A DNA stretch of 12,713 nt from Actinomycetota bacterium (GTDB taxonomy: Bacteria > Actinomycetota > Thermoleophilia > UBA2241), in contig PKYM01000171.1 in NCBI GenBank assembly GCA_003132645.1, forward strand, positions 1 to 12,713, in the 5' to 3' direction. The notes below the pieces were generated by a model. That model saw nothing but the letters and a program-made list of their open reading frames with translations, ran no database searches and was not told the origin of the DNA. Below are positions 1-7,400 of the stretch, piece after piece (the stretch's first letter is position 1; each line of letters opens with the position of its first letter). The position numbers were made by a program, and so were the translations under genes.

Positions 1-338
1 GCGGGGCCGGCGCCGGCCATCAGAGCCTCTCGTCCGGGGCTCGTCGACTCCGACTCTATGGTCGACACGCCGCCCAGCAAAAAGAGGGTGATGCTGCGCA
101 CGGGGATGCCCTGGGCGCGCGCCACGAGCGAGTGGGCGAGCTCGTGCACGAGCACCGAGATGAAGAGCAGCAGGGCCGCCGCCAGGGCGACGGTCCAGGT
201 CGTGGCGGTCGACCAGCCCTCCACGGGAAACCACGACTCGGCCAGTGAGAAGGTCATCAGCGCGAAGATGATGATCCAGCTCGGGTGGATGGCGATGTCG
301 ATGCCGAAGAGTCGGCCGATCCTGAAGCCGGGCCCCAT
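1..338 (-). CDS. Site-2 protease (M50 family, Rip3-like), N-terminal 112 residues, cut by the window edge
   Basis: Intramembrane zinc metalloprotease of the M50/S2P family; family members cleave transmembrane substrates such as anti-sigma factors. Reading the minus strand from ATG 338-336 gives an uninterrupted 112 codons to the left edge. A hydrophobic segment near residues 20-33 precedes a second one (about 46-64) that ends in the zinc-binding motif HELAH (H65, E66, H69). LLGGVSTIE (about 88-96) and REALMAGAGP (about 103-112) match the conserved region after the HExxH helix in Rip3/SpoIVFB-like proteases. The start is supported by the Shine-Dalgarno AAAGGAG (343-349) just upstream. It lies 64 bp after the LarA-like gene on the same strand and may be cotranscribed. 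The second metal-ligand motif and any CBS domains would be off the window. Family assignment is firm; the substrate is unknown. Confidence 0.9.
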   Translation of the reverse strand, partial: MGPGFRIGRLFGIDIAIHPSWIIIFALMTFSLAESWFPVEGWSTATTWTVALAAALLLFISVLVHELAHSLVARAQGIPVRSITLFLLGGVSTIESESTSPGREALMAGAGP

Positions 339-402
339 GTGTCTCCTTTGGTCTCGCTTACGGATTGTTCCCGTTTGCGACGCGGGCGAACGGCGGCAGC
401 GG

Positions 403-1671
403 CTAGTCGAGCTCGACTATGGTGTCGAGGCCGTCGGCTATGGCCAGCACGCGAGCCTCAGGACCGCGTGTGCGACGAGCCGCGGCGAGGGCCTCGTCGA
501 CTGACTCGAAGGCCAGCAGGCCCATACCCTCGAGGAGCGCGCGGTCGCCCCCGCCGACGACCCCGACGCGGAAGCTCGTCATGAGCTTGGCCATCATGTA
601 AGCGCGCTGCCCGCCGGGGCCGAGCGGCTCGACGCAGCCGCGGGCCACGAGGTCGAGGGGTCGCTCGGCCGTCAGCAAAGCGCCGAAGTTGTGCTCGCCC
701 GGTCCGTCGCCGACACCCAGCGGCAGATCGGCGCAGAAGACGATCAGGCCGCCGCCCGTGACCACGGGACGGGCAGCCAGGCCCACATAGGTGGCCGCCC
801 GCGAGGCCTGGTAGAGGCTGCGGTCCTTGGGTGCCGGCACGCCCGCCACGACGAGGTCGAAGGGCCGCTCGTGGCGTCTGACCCAGGCCGTGCCGTGCTC
901 GAGGGCGAGCCGGCGCTGAACGGCGGCGGCGTCGCCGGCCGCAACTCCTGCGACTCCGCCGCCGTCGTTCAGCACGACGTTCAGGGCGAAGCGCAGCCGG
1001 GTGTGCGCCGCGATCTCGCGCAGCTCCTCCTGAAAGGGATTTCCGTCGAGCCGGCAGAGTCGCACGGCCGGCTGGTCCAAGAAGACGGGATGGTGGGTCC
1101 AGGCGATGGTCTCCTGTCCAGCACAGCCGATCGCCACCGCCTTGACGCCGCCCGAAAACCCGGCGTAGAGGTGGGGCTCGACGATGCCGACGGCGATCAC
1201 GAGATCGGCTTCGGCCACCGCGTCGCTGATCCACACGGGGCAGCCGGCCGAGGTGACCCCGAGCGGCACGCTCGTCTGGCTGATCCCCTGAGCGTCGACG
1301 ACGCGCAGGCGCGCGGCCACCTCGGCGCCGACCAAGGCGGCCTTCTCGTCTGGCGTGGTCGTGCGGTGCAGGCCGCAGCCCACCACGACGCGGACCTGCT
1401 CGTCGCGCAGCCCGGCCGCCGCGAGGCGCTCGAGGAGCGCCGGCAGCAGCGTCGAGACCGGACAGTCGCGGCTCGAGTCGGGCACGACCACGGCCACCTT
1501 GGCGGCGCCGCGGGCGAGCTCCGCGAGCGGCGCAGCCTCGAGGGGGGCGTCGAGCGCCGCGTCGAGTGCCGCCGGCAGGTCATCGAGGTCGGGCAGGCGG
1601 GCCGGCTCCTCGAAGGCGGAGGCGCCCATGACTGCCAGGCAGCGCCGCCCGGACAGCGCGTAGGGCGTCAC
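403..1671 (-). CDS. LarA-like nickel-pincer racemase/epimerase (DUF2088 family)
   Basis: 422-residue protein of the lactate racemase LarA family, which uses a covalently held nickel-pincer nucleotide (NPN) to racemise or epimerise 2-hydroxy acids. Residues that correspond, with a steady offset of about 7, to Lactobacillus plantarum LarA are visible: R68 (in PDSSRDCP, for R75), H102 (CGLHR, for H108), H167 and K177 (EPHLYAGFSGGVK, for H174 and the cofactor-bearing K184) and H193 (THHP, for H200). The position of K298 appears to be R291 (YQASRAA). The frame stays open far upstream, but that part has shadow-like composition; GTG 1671 restores the usual family length and N-terminus (VTPYALSGRRCLAV, like the PYG..LAV pattern). 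The cofactor genes larB, larC and larE are not in the window. Substrate unknown; most family members are not lactate racemases. Stop is TAG. Confidence 0.87.
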   Translation of the reverse strand: MTPYALSGRRCLAVMGASAFEEPARLPDLDDLPAALDAALDAPLEAAPLAELARGAAKVAVVVPDSSRDCPVSTLLPALLERLAAAGLRDEQVRVVVGCGLHRTTTPDEKAALVGAEVAARLRVVDAQGISQTSVPLGVTSAGCPVWISDAVAEADLVIAVGIVEPHLYAGFSGGVKAVAIGCAGQETIAWTHHPVFLDQPAVRLCRLDGNPFQEELREIAAHTRLRFALNVVLNDGGGVAGVAAGDAAAVQRRLALEHGTAWVRRHERPFDLVVAGVPAPKDRSLYQASRAATYVGLAARPVVTGGGLIVFCADLPLGVGDGPGEHNFGALLTAERPLDLVARGCVEPLGPGGQRAYMMAKLMTSFRVGVVGGGDRALLEGMGLLAFESVDEALAAARRTRGPEARVLAIADGLDTIVELD

Positions 1672-1711
1672 GAGCGCGTCTCGCAGTGTCGCTCCGGCAG
1701 CACTTGGGACG

Positions 1712-1933
1712 TCACGACGGCGTCTCCCGGGGCCGTGCCGGCGGGCAGACGAAGAGCGCCACCAACGCGAGCGCCGCGCCGAAGGGCGGGAACACGACGG
1801 CGGCAAGAAAGCCGTAGATGAGCCAGTTGAGCAAGGGGCGCCCGGTGGTGCGGGCGATGCGGTAGCCCACGTACATGCAGACCGGGAGCTGAACTGCGAA
1901 CAGGATCTGGATGACGACGGTGGGGAGGTGCAT
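1712..1933 (-). CDS. Small two-helix membrane protein, function unknown
   Basis: 73-residue ORF that I do not recognise. Two hydrophobic segments are evident: residues about 4-24 and 35-63, separated by a short basic loop (RIARTTGR), with a proline- and arginine-rich C-terminus. Two cysteines lie inside or at the edge of the helices (C19, C63). The ATG is only 3 bp past the stop of the WYL regulator and the stop is 40 bp before the LarA-like start, all on one strand, which supports a real gene in the operon. No clear Shine-Dalgarno precedes it, so translational coupling to the regulator is likely. In many actinobacteria pafBC is followed by tatA; this protein shows no TatA-like amphipathic helix and has two membrane spans, so it is not TatA. 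It resembles phospholipase_D-nuclease-type (PLDc_N) small membrane proteins only in general architecture. Confidence 0.62.
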   Translation of the reverse strand: MHLPTVVIQILFAVQLPVCMYVGYRIARTTGRPLLNWLIYGFLAAVVFPPFGAALALVALFVCPPARPRETPS

Positions 1934-1936
1934 GGC

Positions 1937-4249
1937 CTAAGCGTACCGCTCGAGAAGTCGACCGACGAGTTCGCCCAGGCCCGCGACGGCCGTCGGCGGC
2001 GAGAGCGGCAGCGCCTCGCCGCCGAAGCGCAGCAGCTCGTGGCTGAGCCAGCGCTCGTCGACGAAGGGCTGCAGGGCGAGAACGCCGCCGGCCCGGCCTG
2101 TTTGCGCGTCGACCGCGCCCGCCGCGGTGCCGGCCGCGCTCGCGGGCGCACCTTTCGCGCTCGCCGACGCAGCGACCGTGGGTTCGCGCTCGGCGATCCA
2201 GCGGGCGATGCCGGGGCCATACCAGACGATGGCGCGCTGCGGCGCATAGAGCTGCGAGCTGCGGATACCCTCGCGCCGGTAGAGCTCGACCTCGGCCTCG
2301 GCTCTCGGCGCGAAGCGTTCGCTGCGCGGCAGCGCGCGTTTGGTGGTCGCCACGCGGAACGTCCTCGTGCCCTGCGAGCGGCGACACCAGGCGACGTAGT
2401 ACCACTCGCCGCGCGTACGCACGAGCAGGTAGGGCTCGACCGTGCGCGTCGTGCTCACGCCGCTGCCTTCGGACCAGTAGTCGATGTCGAGCAGGCGGCG
2501 CTGGCCGATCGCCGCGCTGACCGCGTCGAGGATCGGTTCGGCGGCCGGCAGGCGCTCGCCGGCGGCGACCGCCGACGGGACGGCGCTGCGCGCGTGGCGC
2601 AACTTGTCGGCCGCGCTGCGCAGCGCGGCGCCGCGCTCGATCGGCAGCTGCCCGCCGAGGATCTCAACGGCCAGCAGCAGGGTGTCGACCTGCAGCGGCG
2701 ACAGGCGCGCCGGCCGCGCGAAGGCCGAGCTTGCGGTGTCGCAGGTCACGACCAGCGTGGCGCCCTTGATCTCGGCCCAGACGAGCGTGCCCTCGCCGCC
2801 GAAGTTCACGAGGTTGAGGAGGCGCACGTCGGCCTTGAGCTCGGCCGGCGTGACGTCGACGGCGGCGCAGACCGTGGAGACCGCCACCGGCGTCTCGTCT
2901 CTGTCACCCGACGCGTGGCAGACACCGTGCAGGTAGGTCATGAGGGCCGCGAGGCGCGTGAAGCGGTCGACTTCGACCTGCCAGTCGGCGCCGCCGGCCG
3001 TGGTCGTCGGACTTGCGGGGGGCCGGCCGGCGCTCGCCGTACGGCCGGAGGTCGTGCCGCCGCCCGAATCGTCACCGGCGTCACCGGCGTCACCGGCGCC
3101 CTCAAGAAGCTCTGACGCTTGGCCGGCAGTGAGCGGCGGGTGGGCGAGGCCCTCGGCCAGGCGCACGAGTTGTGCGTGCACCTCGACGCGCAGCTCGGCC
3201 GGTTCGACCAGCTCGGCTGCCTCGCCCATCGACAGTACCCAGGCGACGAGCTGCTGGGGCGAGTTGTAGGGGGTCGTGTAGACGATGGCGCCGTCGTCGG
3301 AGCCGGCGTTGCCGCTGGAGCCGTCGCCATCACTGGAGCCGCCGCCATCACCGGAGTCGGAGCCGTCGTTCGGGGCCGGCGCGATCGTCCCGCAGCGCGA
3401 GAAATGCGCTTCGACCCACCACGCCATGTCGGCCGAGACGCGCACCGTGGCGCTGCCCACCGCCTCGCCGAGCTGCCAGGCCGGCCGGTCGAGATAGTTG
3501 TCGATCGTGAAGTCCTGGGGCGGCGTGAAGTCGTGGGGCGCGCGCGTGGCGAAGGTCACTCGTGAGCGCACGCGCGACACGCGGAAGGTGCGGACCGCCT
3601 GGCGCAGGTGACAGAAGGCGATCAGATACCACTCGTCGCCGACCAGCAGCAGCCCGTAGGGGTCGACGGTGCGCCCGAGCTCCTCGTCGCGGCCGATCGA
3701 GTAGTAGGCGAACGTGACCGTCTTGCCGGCCGCCGCCGCCTGCTGCAGCTTGGGGAGGGCGCTCGCGGCGCGCTGCGCCTCGCGGGCGGGCAGCACGCTG
3801 ACCGGCGCCGTGGTCGCGGCGGCCAGCAGCTCGGGGCGGCCGTGCGTGAGACTGAGCAGGGCCAGACGCAGCGGCTCGCTGTAGGCGAAGCGGTGTTCGA
3901 GCACGAACAGGCAGGCGGCCAGCGCCGAGAGCTCGTCGGGCGTGAAGGCGATGGCCGGCAGGTAGTAGGCGGCCGCCGGGAGCGAGTACAGCTCGGCTTC
4001 GCCCTCGCTCTCGGCGTCGGCCTCCACACCGATGCCGAGGCCGGCGAGCTCGGCACGATCTTCGTAGAAACGCCGCTTGAAGGCGTCGTCGGTCATGAGC
4101 GCATAGCCCTCGACGCGCCGCCGGATCTCGGCTGAGGTCACCGGCCGACCGGGCCGCGAGAGCAGGAAGGCGACCAGTGAAAGTCGCCGGATGAGCTTGT
4201 CGGCGTCTTTCGAGAAGCCTTCCTCGCGCGGTGGTGCATCGGGCGTCAC
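1937..4249 (-). CDS. pafBC: Fused PafBC-type transcriptional regulator with two HTH-WYL modules
   Basis: 770-residue protein that looks like PafB and PafC joined head to tail. Module 1: winged HTH about residues 18-72, WYL domain about 170-232 (the name motif is in GDEWYLIAFC) and a WCX-like C-terminal extension about 265-372. Module 2: HTH about 425-505, WYL about 580-640 (GEWYYVAWC) and a WCX-like end about 655-768. PafBC is the mycobacterial activator of the RecA-independent DNA-damage response, and its WYL domains are thought to sense nucleic acid. Modules are separated by low-complexity linkers: Gly/Ser/Asp-rich 294-320, Gly/Asp/Thr/Pro-rich 384-421 and Ala/Gly-rich 691-722. The GTG start overlaps the acetyltransferase stop (GTGA, 4246-4249) and has a strong AAAGGAG just upstream. 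No pafA, proteasome or tat genes are in view. Family is firm; the precise regulon is inferred. Confidence 0.85.
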   Translation of the reverse strand: MTPDAPPREEGFSKDADKLIRRLSLVAFLLSRPGRPVTSAEIRRRVEGYALMTDDAFKRRFYEDRAELAGLGIGVEADAESEGEAELYSLPAAAYYLPAIAFTPDELSALAACLFVLEHRFAYSEPLRLALLSLTHGRPELLAAATTAPVSVLPAREAQRAASALPKLQQAAAAGKTVTFAYYSIGRDEELGRTVDPYGLLLVGDEWYLIAFCHLRQAVRTFRVSRVRSRVTFATRAPHDFTPPQDFTIDNYLDRPAWQLGEAVGSATVRVSADMAWWVEAHFSRCGTIAPAPNDGSDSGDGGGSSDGDGSSGNAGSDDGAIVYTTPYNSPQQLVAWVLSMGEAAELVEPAELRVEVHAQLVRLAEGLAHPPLTAGQASELLEGAGDAGDAGDDSGGGTTSGRTASAGRPPASPTTTAGGADWQVEVDRFTRLAALMTYLHGVCHASGDRDETPVAVSTVCAAVDVTPAELKADVRLLNLVNFGGEGTLVWAEIKGATLVVTCDTASSAFARPARLSPLQVDTLLLAVEILGGQLPIERGAALRSAADKLRHARSAVPSAVAAGERLPAAEPILDAVSAAIGQRRLLDIDYWSEGSGVSTTRTVEPYLLVRTRGEWYYVAWCRRSQGTRTFRVATTKRALPRSERFAPRAEAEVELYRREGIRSSQLYAPQRAIVWYGPGIARWIAEREPTVAASASAKGAPASAAGTAAGAVDAQTGRAGGVLALQPFVDERWLSHELLRFGGEALPLSPPTAVAGLGELVGRLLERYA

Positions 4250-4788
4250 GTGGTCTCCTTTGGAGCGTCCTCGGCAAGGGTCCCAGCGTCGCCACCAGCG
4301 CCGGCGTGGCCGGCGGGGGGCAGCTCGCGTGCCAGAAGCTTCCGGTACTCGTCGGCAAAGCCGCGGTGTGTGAAGAAGCCGCTCATCCCGTGGCTGAGCT
4401 CGCCGTCGGGCCCGACGGCGGCAAAGAGAGCCGTGCAGCCCTGAGTGCGCGCCCAGTCAGCGACGGCCTCGACAAGCGCGCGGGCGACGCCTCCGCCGCG
4501 CTCGGTCGGTAGCACGTACAGATCGCTAATCTCGGCCACCTTGAGGCGCTCCACGCTTGTCTTCCAGCTCGCTGTGACGATGCCCAGCGGCTCACCCGTG
4601 ACGCCCTCGCGTTCGGCGAACAGAACGACGCAGCGCCGGTCGTTGAGCAGCGCGTCGAGACCGGCGCGCTGGCGGGAGGGCGGAACCGCCAGACCTTCCT
4701 CGGCGAAGTAACGGCGCAGCAGATCGCTCGCCAGCCCTTGCGCTTCGCCGCCTTCGGCTTTTCGTATCGTCAGTCGTTCGTCAGCCAT
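4246..4788 (-). CDS. GNAT-family N-acetyltransferase
   Basis: 180-residue GNAT-fold acetyltransferase that would transfer an acetyl group from acetyl-CoA to an unknown amine. Motif A is clear: strand ISDLYVLP (about 87-94) followed by the pyrophosphate-binding loop ERGGGVARALVEAV (about 96-109). Near the end, GFFTHRGF (about 137-144) is the usual family pattern. The last 20 residues are a Gly/Ala/Glu-rich tail. The frame is open 24 codons further upstream, but that part is low in hydrophobics; ATG 4788-4786, with AGGAG about 12 nt upstream, begins a normal family N-terminus (MADERLTIRKA). It overlaps the WYL regulator by 4 bp, so the two are almost certainly cotranscribed. It is the first gene of the minus-strand string that continues to the left edge. 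Confidence 0.88.
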   Translation of the reverse strand: MADERLTIRKAEGGEAQGLASDLLRRYFAEEGLAVPPSRQRAGLDALLNDRRCVVLFAEREGVTGEPLGIVTASWKTSVERLKVAEISDLYVLPTERGGGVARALVEAVADWARTQGCTALFAAVGPDGELSHGMSGFFTHRGFADEYRKLLARELPPAGHAGAGGDAGTLAEDAPKETT

Positions 4789-4903
4789 GTAGTTGGCCGC
4801 TCCTGGCGGTTCGCTGCGTGCACCGCGCTGTGGCGGCGCACGACGTGCACTGCACCACAACGAAGCTTACTTCACCTGGAGCTTGGGCGGCTGCATCGTT
4901 TGC

Positions 4904-4922
4904 AACGACCAGCATTGTCGTT
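4904..4922. promoter_or_regulatory. Operator-like dyad upstream of the GNAT-WYL operon
   Basis: AACGAC and GTCGTT form a perfect 6-bp inverted repeat with a 7-bp spacer, 116 bp upstream of the acetyltransferase start in an otherwise featureless 280-bp gap. It could be an operator or simply a chance dyad. No convincing -35/-10 pair was found nearby. The rest of 4789-5008 holds nothing else I can support. Confidence 0.25.
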
Positions 4923-5008
4923 CGCCGGTATCGGCGCCGGCACGGCTCCGGAGAGTAAACGAAGTCGGCCGACATCCCGAGCCGCCCCAGTGGGCGCAGA
5001 AAAGTAAG

Positions 5009-5040
5009 GCGGGGGTGTGGGCCCCCGCCCATACCCCCGC
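5009..5040 (-). terminator. Rho-independent terminator downstream of the Ig-like ORF
   Basis: GCGGGGGTGTGGGC (5009-5022) and GCCCATACCCCCGC (5027-5040) form a 14-bp stem with one G-T type mismatch and a CCCC loop. On the minus strand the stem is followed by TTACTTTTCT, a U-rich tail. It lies 29 bp past the TAG of the Ig-like ORF (5070) and so would end a minus-strand transcript and insulate the GNAT operon. Confidence 0.75.
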
Positions 5041-5069
5041 TCAGTCGGTCCCTGAGAGGGATCAGTCTG

Positions 5070-5573
5070 CTACTTGACGACGACCTTCACGACCCTGCTG
5101 TCGTTCGGCACGTGCGGCACCTTGTAGTCAAACCCGCTGTTGGACCCGGCGAGGGTGCCATCGGAGTAGTAGCGTGTCCCGCCCGCGAAGTAGATGCGGA
5201 CGAGATAGGTGCCCTTCACCGTCGGCTTGAACGTCCAGCTCGCGGTTGACGAGCTCGAGAGCGTCTTGGTGCTCGAGTACTTCGAGCGCAGCACGGTGTA
5301 GATGCCGCGCCGCGCCGCCTTGACTAGCTGGAGCGTGGCTTTGAAGCCGGCGAAGTTGGGGGACACGGTGGCGGAGATCGTCGTGGACTTGCCGAGGCGC
5401 GGCGAGGTCCCGGACCTGAGGGACAGTCCGGCTTTGATAGACACGCGCGGCACGAAAGCCTCGAAGAGCTTCATCTGCGAGGGGTCGTCTGGAGGGCGGC
5501 CTTGATCCACAACCTCATGCTCGCCCATACGAGGGCGGTACGGGCGGGGCAGGGAAGACCGGGCCGGACACAC
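5070..5573 (-). pseudogene. Ig-like beta-sandwich fragment, probable remnant of a secreted protein
   Basis: The open frame encodes up to 167 residues. From about residue 44 to the end it has alternating hydrophobic, Ser/Thr-rich strands ending in WTFKPTVKGTYLVRIYFAG and a terminal VVKVVVK, the pattern of bacterial Ig-like or cell-surface domains in which 'KGTYxxRV' precedes the last strands. No signal peptide, lipobox or membrane anchor is present, and none of the candidate starts (GTG 5573, ATG 5528, ATG 5474) has a Shine-Dalgarno. Upstream residues 1-40 are Pro/Arg-rich and look non-coding. I therefore read it as the 3' end of a larger secreted-protein gene that has lost its beginning. A short cytosolic protein starting at ATG 5474 (MKLFEAF) remains possible. 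The terminator 29 bp downstream suggests it once ended a real transcription unit. Confidence 0.5.
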
Positions 5574-5631
5574 GATCGTAGTCGATCGCGCTCACGAGTG
5601 ACGTCGTCAGGCAGGGTGCGCAAAGACGAAA

Positions 5632-5669
5632 GCGGGGGCGGGGATGGCGCATGCCATCCCCGCCCCCGC
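5632..5669 (-). terminator. Strong terminator of the MttB-like operon
   Basis: A perfect 17-bp inverted repeat, GCGGGGGCGGGGATGGC (5632-5648) and its complement (5653-5669), with a GCAT tetraloop. On the minus strand it is followed by TTTCGTCTTT. It begins 47 bp past the TAG of the downstream MttB-like gene, so it should end the racemase-MttB-MttB transcript. Confidence 0.85.
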
Positions 5670-5716
5670 AATGGTTCCCGCAGGCGAAGCCGTCCTGTCG
5701 CTGCGGCTGGGGTCCG

Positions 5717-7174
5717 CTAGACCGCCTGCTTCTCGGCGGCCGCGATGATGCGATCGAACTCGGCGCCCAGGTCGTCGGGAAAGCCGATGGGCTCGGCGGC
5801 GAGGATCTCGCGCACCTTGTCCTGGGCCTTGTCGATCGTGCTCGGAGATCCGGCCTGCCGCCAGCCTTCGTAGGTGCCGGTCTCGCCGAGCTTGGCCTGC
5901 CAGAGCTCGCGCACGTGGGCGCGGGTGTGGTTGTCGAACAGGTAGTTGCCGTTGAAGCCCATCTTGGCGATGAGGTCGCGGGCCAGGGTCTCGTCTGTGA
6001 CCTCGACGCCACGCAGGATGCGCTTGACCATGCCGAGGATCTCGTCGTCGACCACCATGTTCTCGAGGCAGAGGATGCGCGAGCCGTCGAGCAGGCCGGT
6101 GCCGAAGGTCACGTCGGCGCCGTTGGCGTAGGCCATGAACATGGCGATGGCGTTCTCGTAGGCGCTCTGGATGCCGGGCTCCTTGGCGGTCGTGGCGCCG
6201 GCGCCATACCAGGCCGGCACGCCGTAGAAGTCGGCCATGTGGCCCTGGCAGGAGCGCAGCAGGATGGCCTCGGGCGAGTTGCTCGCATAAGCGCCGCTGT
6301 TCATGTACATCGCCGTCGGGCCGCCGCCGTGGATCACCGGCGCGCCGGGGTAGGCGAGCTGCACCAGCGTGGCGCCGCTCACGAACTCGGCGTTAGTGAC
6401 CACCGCCGAGCCGGCGATCGTCACCGGGCCGGTCGCGCCGAGGATGGGCATGGGATAGAAGCTGACCGGGATGCCGGCCTCCGCCAGCGTGAGCGCCAGG
6501 TCCATGCCGAAGCGCTCCTGGTGGAGCGGGCTGACGGTGCAGATGATGGCCGTGAAGGTGGGCCGCTTACGCAGGCCGTCGCGGCCGCCGGCCAGCGCCG
6601 AGGCCATCTCGATCAGGCTGCGCGCCTCCCAGTCCTCCTTGATGGAGACCACGATGGTGTGTTTGGCCGAGTTGCGCACGCAGGCGTCGAATTCGTGCAG
6701 CACCCTGCTCTGCGTGGGGCAGTCCTGGGCGGAGACGACGGCCGACGTGGCCGAGACGTTGTCAAGTGCCTGCACGACCCTGGCGCAGTTCTCGAGGTCT
6801 TGCTTGCGCGACGAGCGCACGACACCCGTGTCGGGATCGCGGTAGGACACGCCGCAGCCGTCCGAGGAGATGTAGATGTGCTCGCCGTCGAGCGGCAGGT
6901 CGTACTCGGGGGTGCGGCCGCCGAGCGTGAACTCGTGGGGCACGCTGGCCAGGGCCTGCTCGACGAGGGCGCCGGGGATCTTGGCCACCGTGGTCTCGCG
7001 ATCGACTGTAGCGCCGTGCTCCTCGAGGATGTCGAGGGCCGCCTGGGAGTAGAACATGACGCCGACGTTCTCGATGACGTCGAGGGTGGACTCGTGGATC
7101 TGCCTGATCTGGTCTGCGTCGAGCAGCTCGAGCTTGACTCGCTTGCCTACATGACAGCCGTCTGCGTAAGCCAC
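5717..7174 (-). CDS. MttB-superfamily methyltransferase, non-pyrrolysine (paralogue 1)
   Basis: 485-residue member of COG5598 (trimethylamine:corrinoid methyltransferase superfamily). Enzymes of this family move a methyl group from a quaternary or tertiary amine to a corrinoid protein. Recognisable segments: HEFTLGGRTPEYDLPLDG (80-97), CTVSPLHQERFGMDLA (212-227), YPMPILGATGPVT (240-252), GGGPTAMYMNSGAY (283-296) and HVRELWQAKLGETGTYEGW (420-438). The frame has no internal amber codon, so it belongs with non-pyrrolysine members such as the glycine-betaine, proline-betaine and carnitine demethylases MtgB, MtpB and MtcB, not with trimethylamine MttB. GTG 7174 follows AAAGGAA and gives an N-terminus that lines up with the neighbouring paralogue; the open frame further upstream is spurious. 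Length is normal for the family. No corrinoid protein gene is adjacent. The exact substrate cannot be read from sequence. Confidence 0.9.
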   Translation of the reverse strand: MAYADGCHVGKRVKLELLDADQIRQIHESTLDVIENVGVMFYSQAALDILEEHGATVDRETTVAKIPGALVEQALASVPHEFTLGGRTPEYDLPLDGEHIYISSDGCGVSYRDPDTGVVRSSRKQDLENCARVVQALDNVSATSAVVSAQDCPTQSRVLHEFDACVRNSAKHTIVVSIKEDWEARSLIEMASALAGGRDGLRKRPTFTAIICTVSPLHQERFGMDLALTLAEAGIPVSFYPMPILGATGPVTIAGSAVVTNAEFVSGATLVQLAYPGAPVIHGGGPTAMYMNSGAYASNSPEAILLRSCQGHMADFYGVPAWYGAGATTAKEPGIQSAYENAIAMFMAYANGADVTFGTGLLDGSRILCLENMVVDDEILGMVKRILRGVEVTDETLARDLIAKMGFNGNYLFDNHTRAHVRELWQAKLGETGTYEGWRQAGSPSTIDKAQDKVREILAAEPIGFPDDLGAEFDRIIAAAEKQAV

Positions 7175-7196
7175 GGTGGTTTCCTTTCGGGAGACG

Positions 7197-7248
7197 AAAA
7201 GGACGGCGCGCGCGGGCGCCTTGCGGCGCGCCGGCAGGTGGCGCCGTC
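7197..7248 (-). promoter_or_regulatory. Attenuator- or terminator-like hairpin in the leader of MttB paralogue 1
   Basis: GACGGCGC (7202-7209) pairs perfectly with GCGCCGTC (7241-7248), enclosing an inner GCGCC/GGCGC stem (7216-7220 with 7225-7229, loop TTGC). On the minus strand TTTT (7200-7197) follows directly, and the GTG start is 22 bp further on. This looks like a partial terminator or attenuator between the two MttB genes, allowing different expression levels. The remaining inter-gene sequence (7249-7400) holds no riboswitch consensus that I can recognise. Confidence 0.4.
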
Positions 7249-7400
7249 GCGGACGTGGGTGGCTTACAGGACCGGGTGGTCTCTGGCTGACGACTTGAGG
7301 CGGTTGGCCTTCACGCGACTCCTGAAGTTGCTGGTCGATCCACCGACTTGGGGCAACGTCGCGCCCGTTTCGGACGCTGCGGGCGATTCTACTCCTTGTG

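Noticed and set aside
1..18. GGCCGGCGCCGGCC palindrome at the left edge
   Set aside because: It lies inside codons of the conserved MAGAGP segment of the protease and is explained by GC-rich codon use.
1672..2247. N-terminal extension of the LarA-like frame (about 190 more residues)
   Set aside because: Composition is Arg/Ser/Pro-rich with no domain, and it overlaps the small membrane protein and the WYL gene antiparallel in frame space; the family N-terminus begins at GTG 1671.
3061..3105. Short GGCGTCACC repeats as a regulatory or CRISPR-like array
   Set aside because: They lie within the WYL regulator gene and code the Gly/Asp-rich linker; units are too short and unspaced for CRISPR.
5717..5719. 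TAG of MttB paralogue 1 as a possible pyrrolysine codon with read-through
   Set aside because: It lies at the normal C-terminal end of the family, is followed by a strong terminator, and TAG is the commonest stop here.
7175..7400. Cobalamin or glycine riboswitch in the leader of MttB paralogue 1
   Set aside because: No recognisable B12-box or glycine-aptamer consensus on the minus strand; only a terminator-like hairpin is supported.
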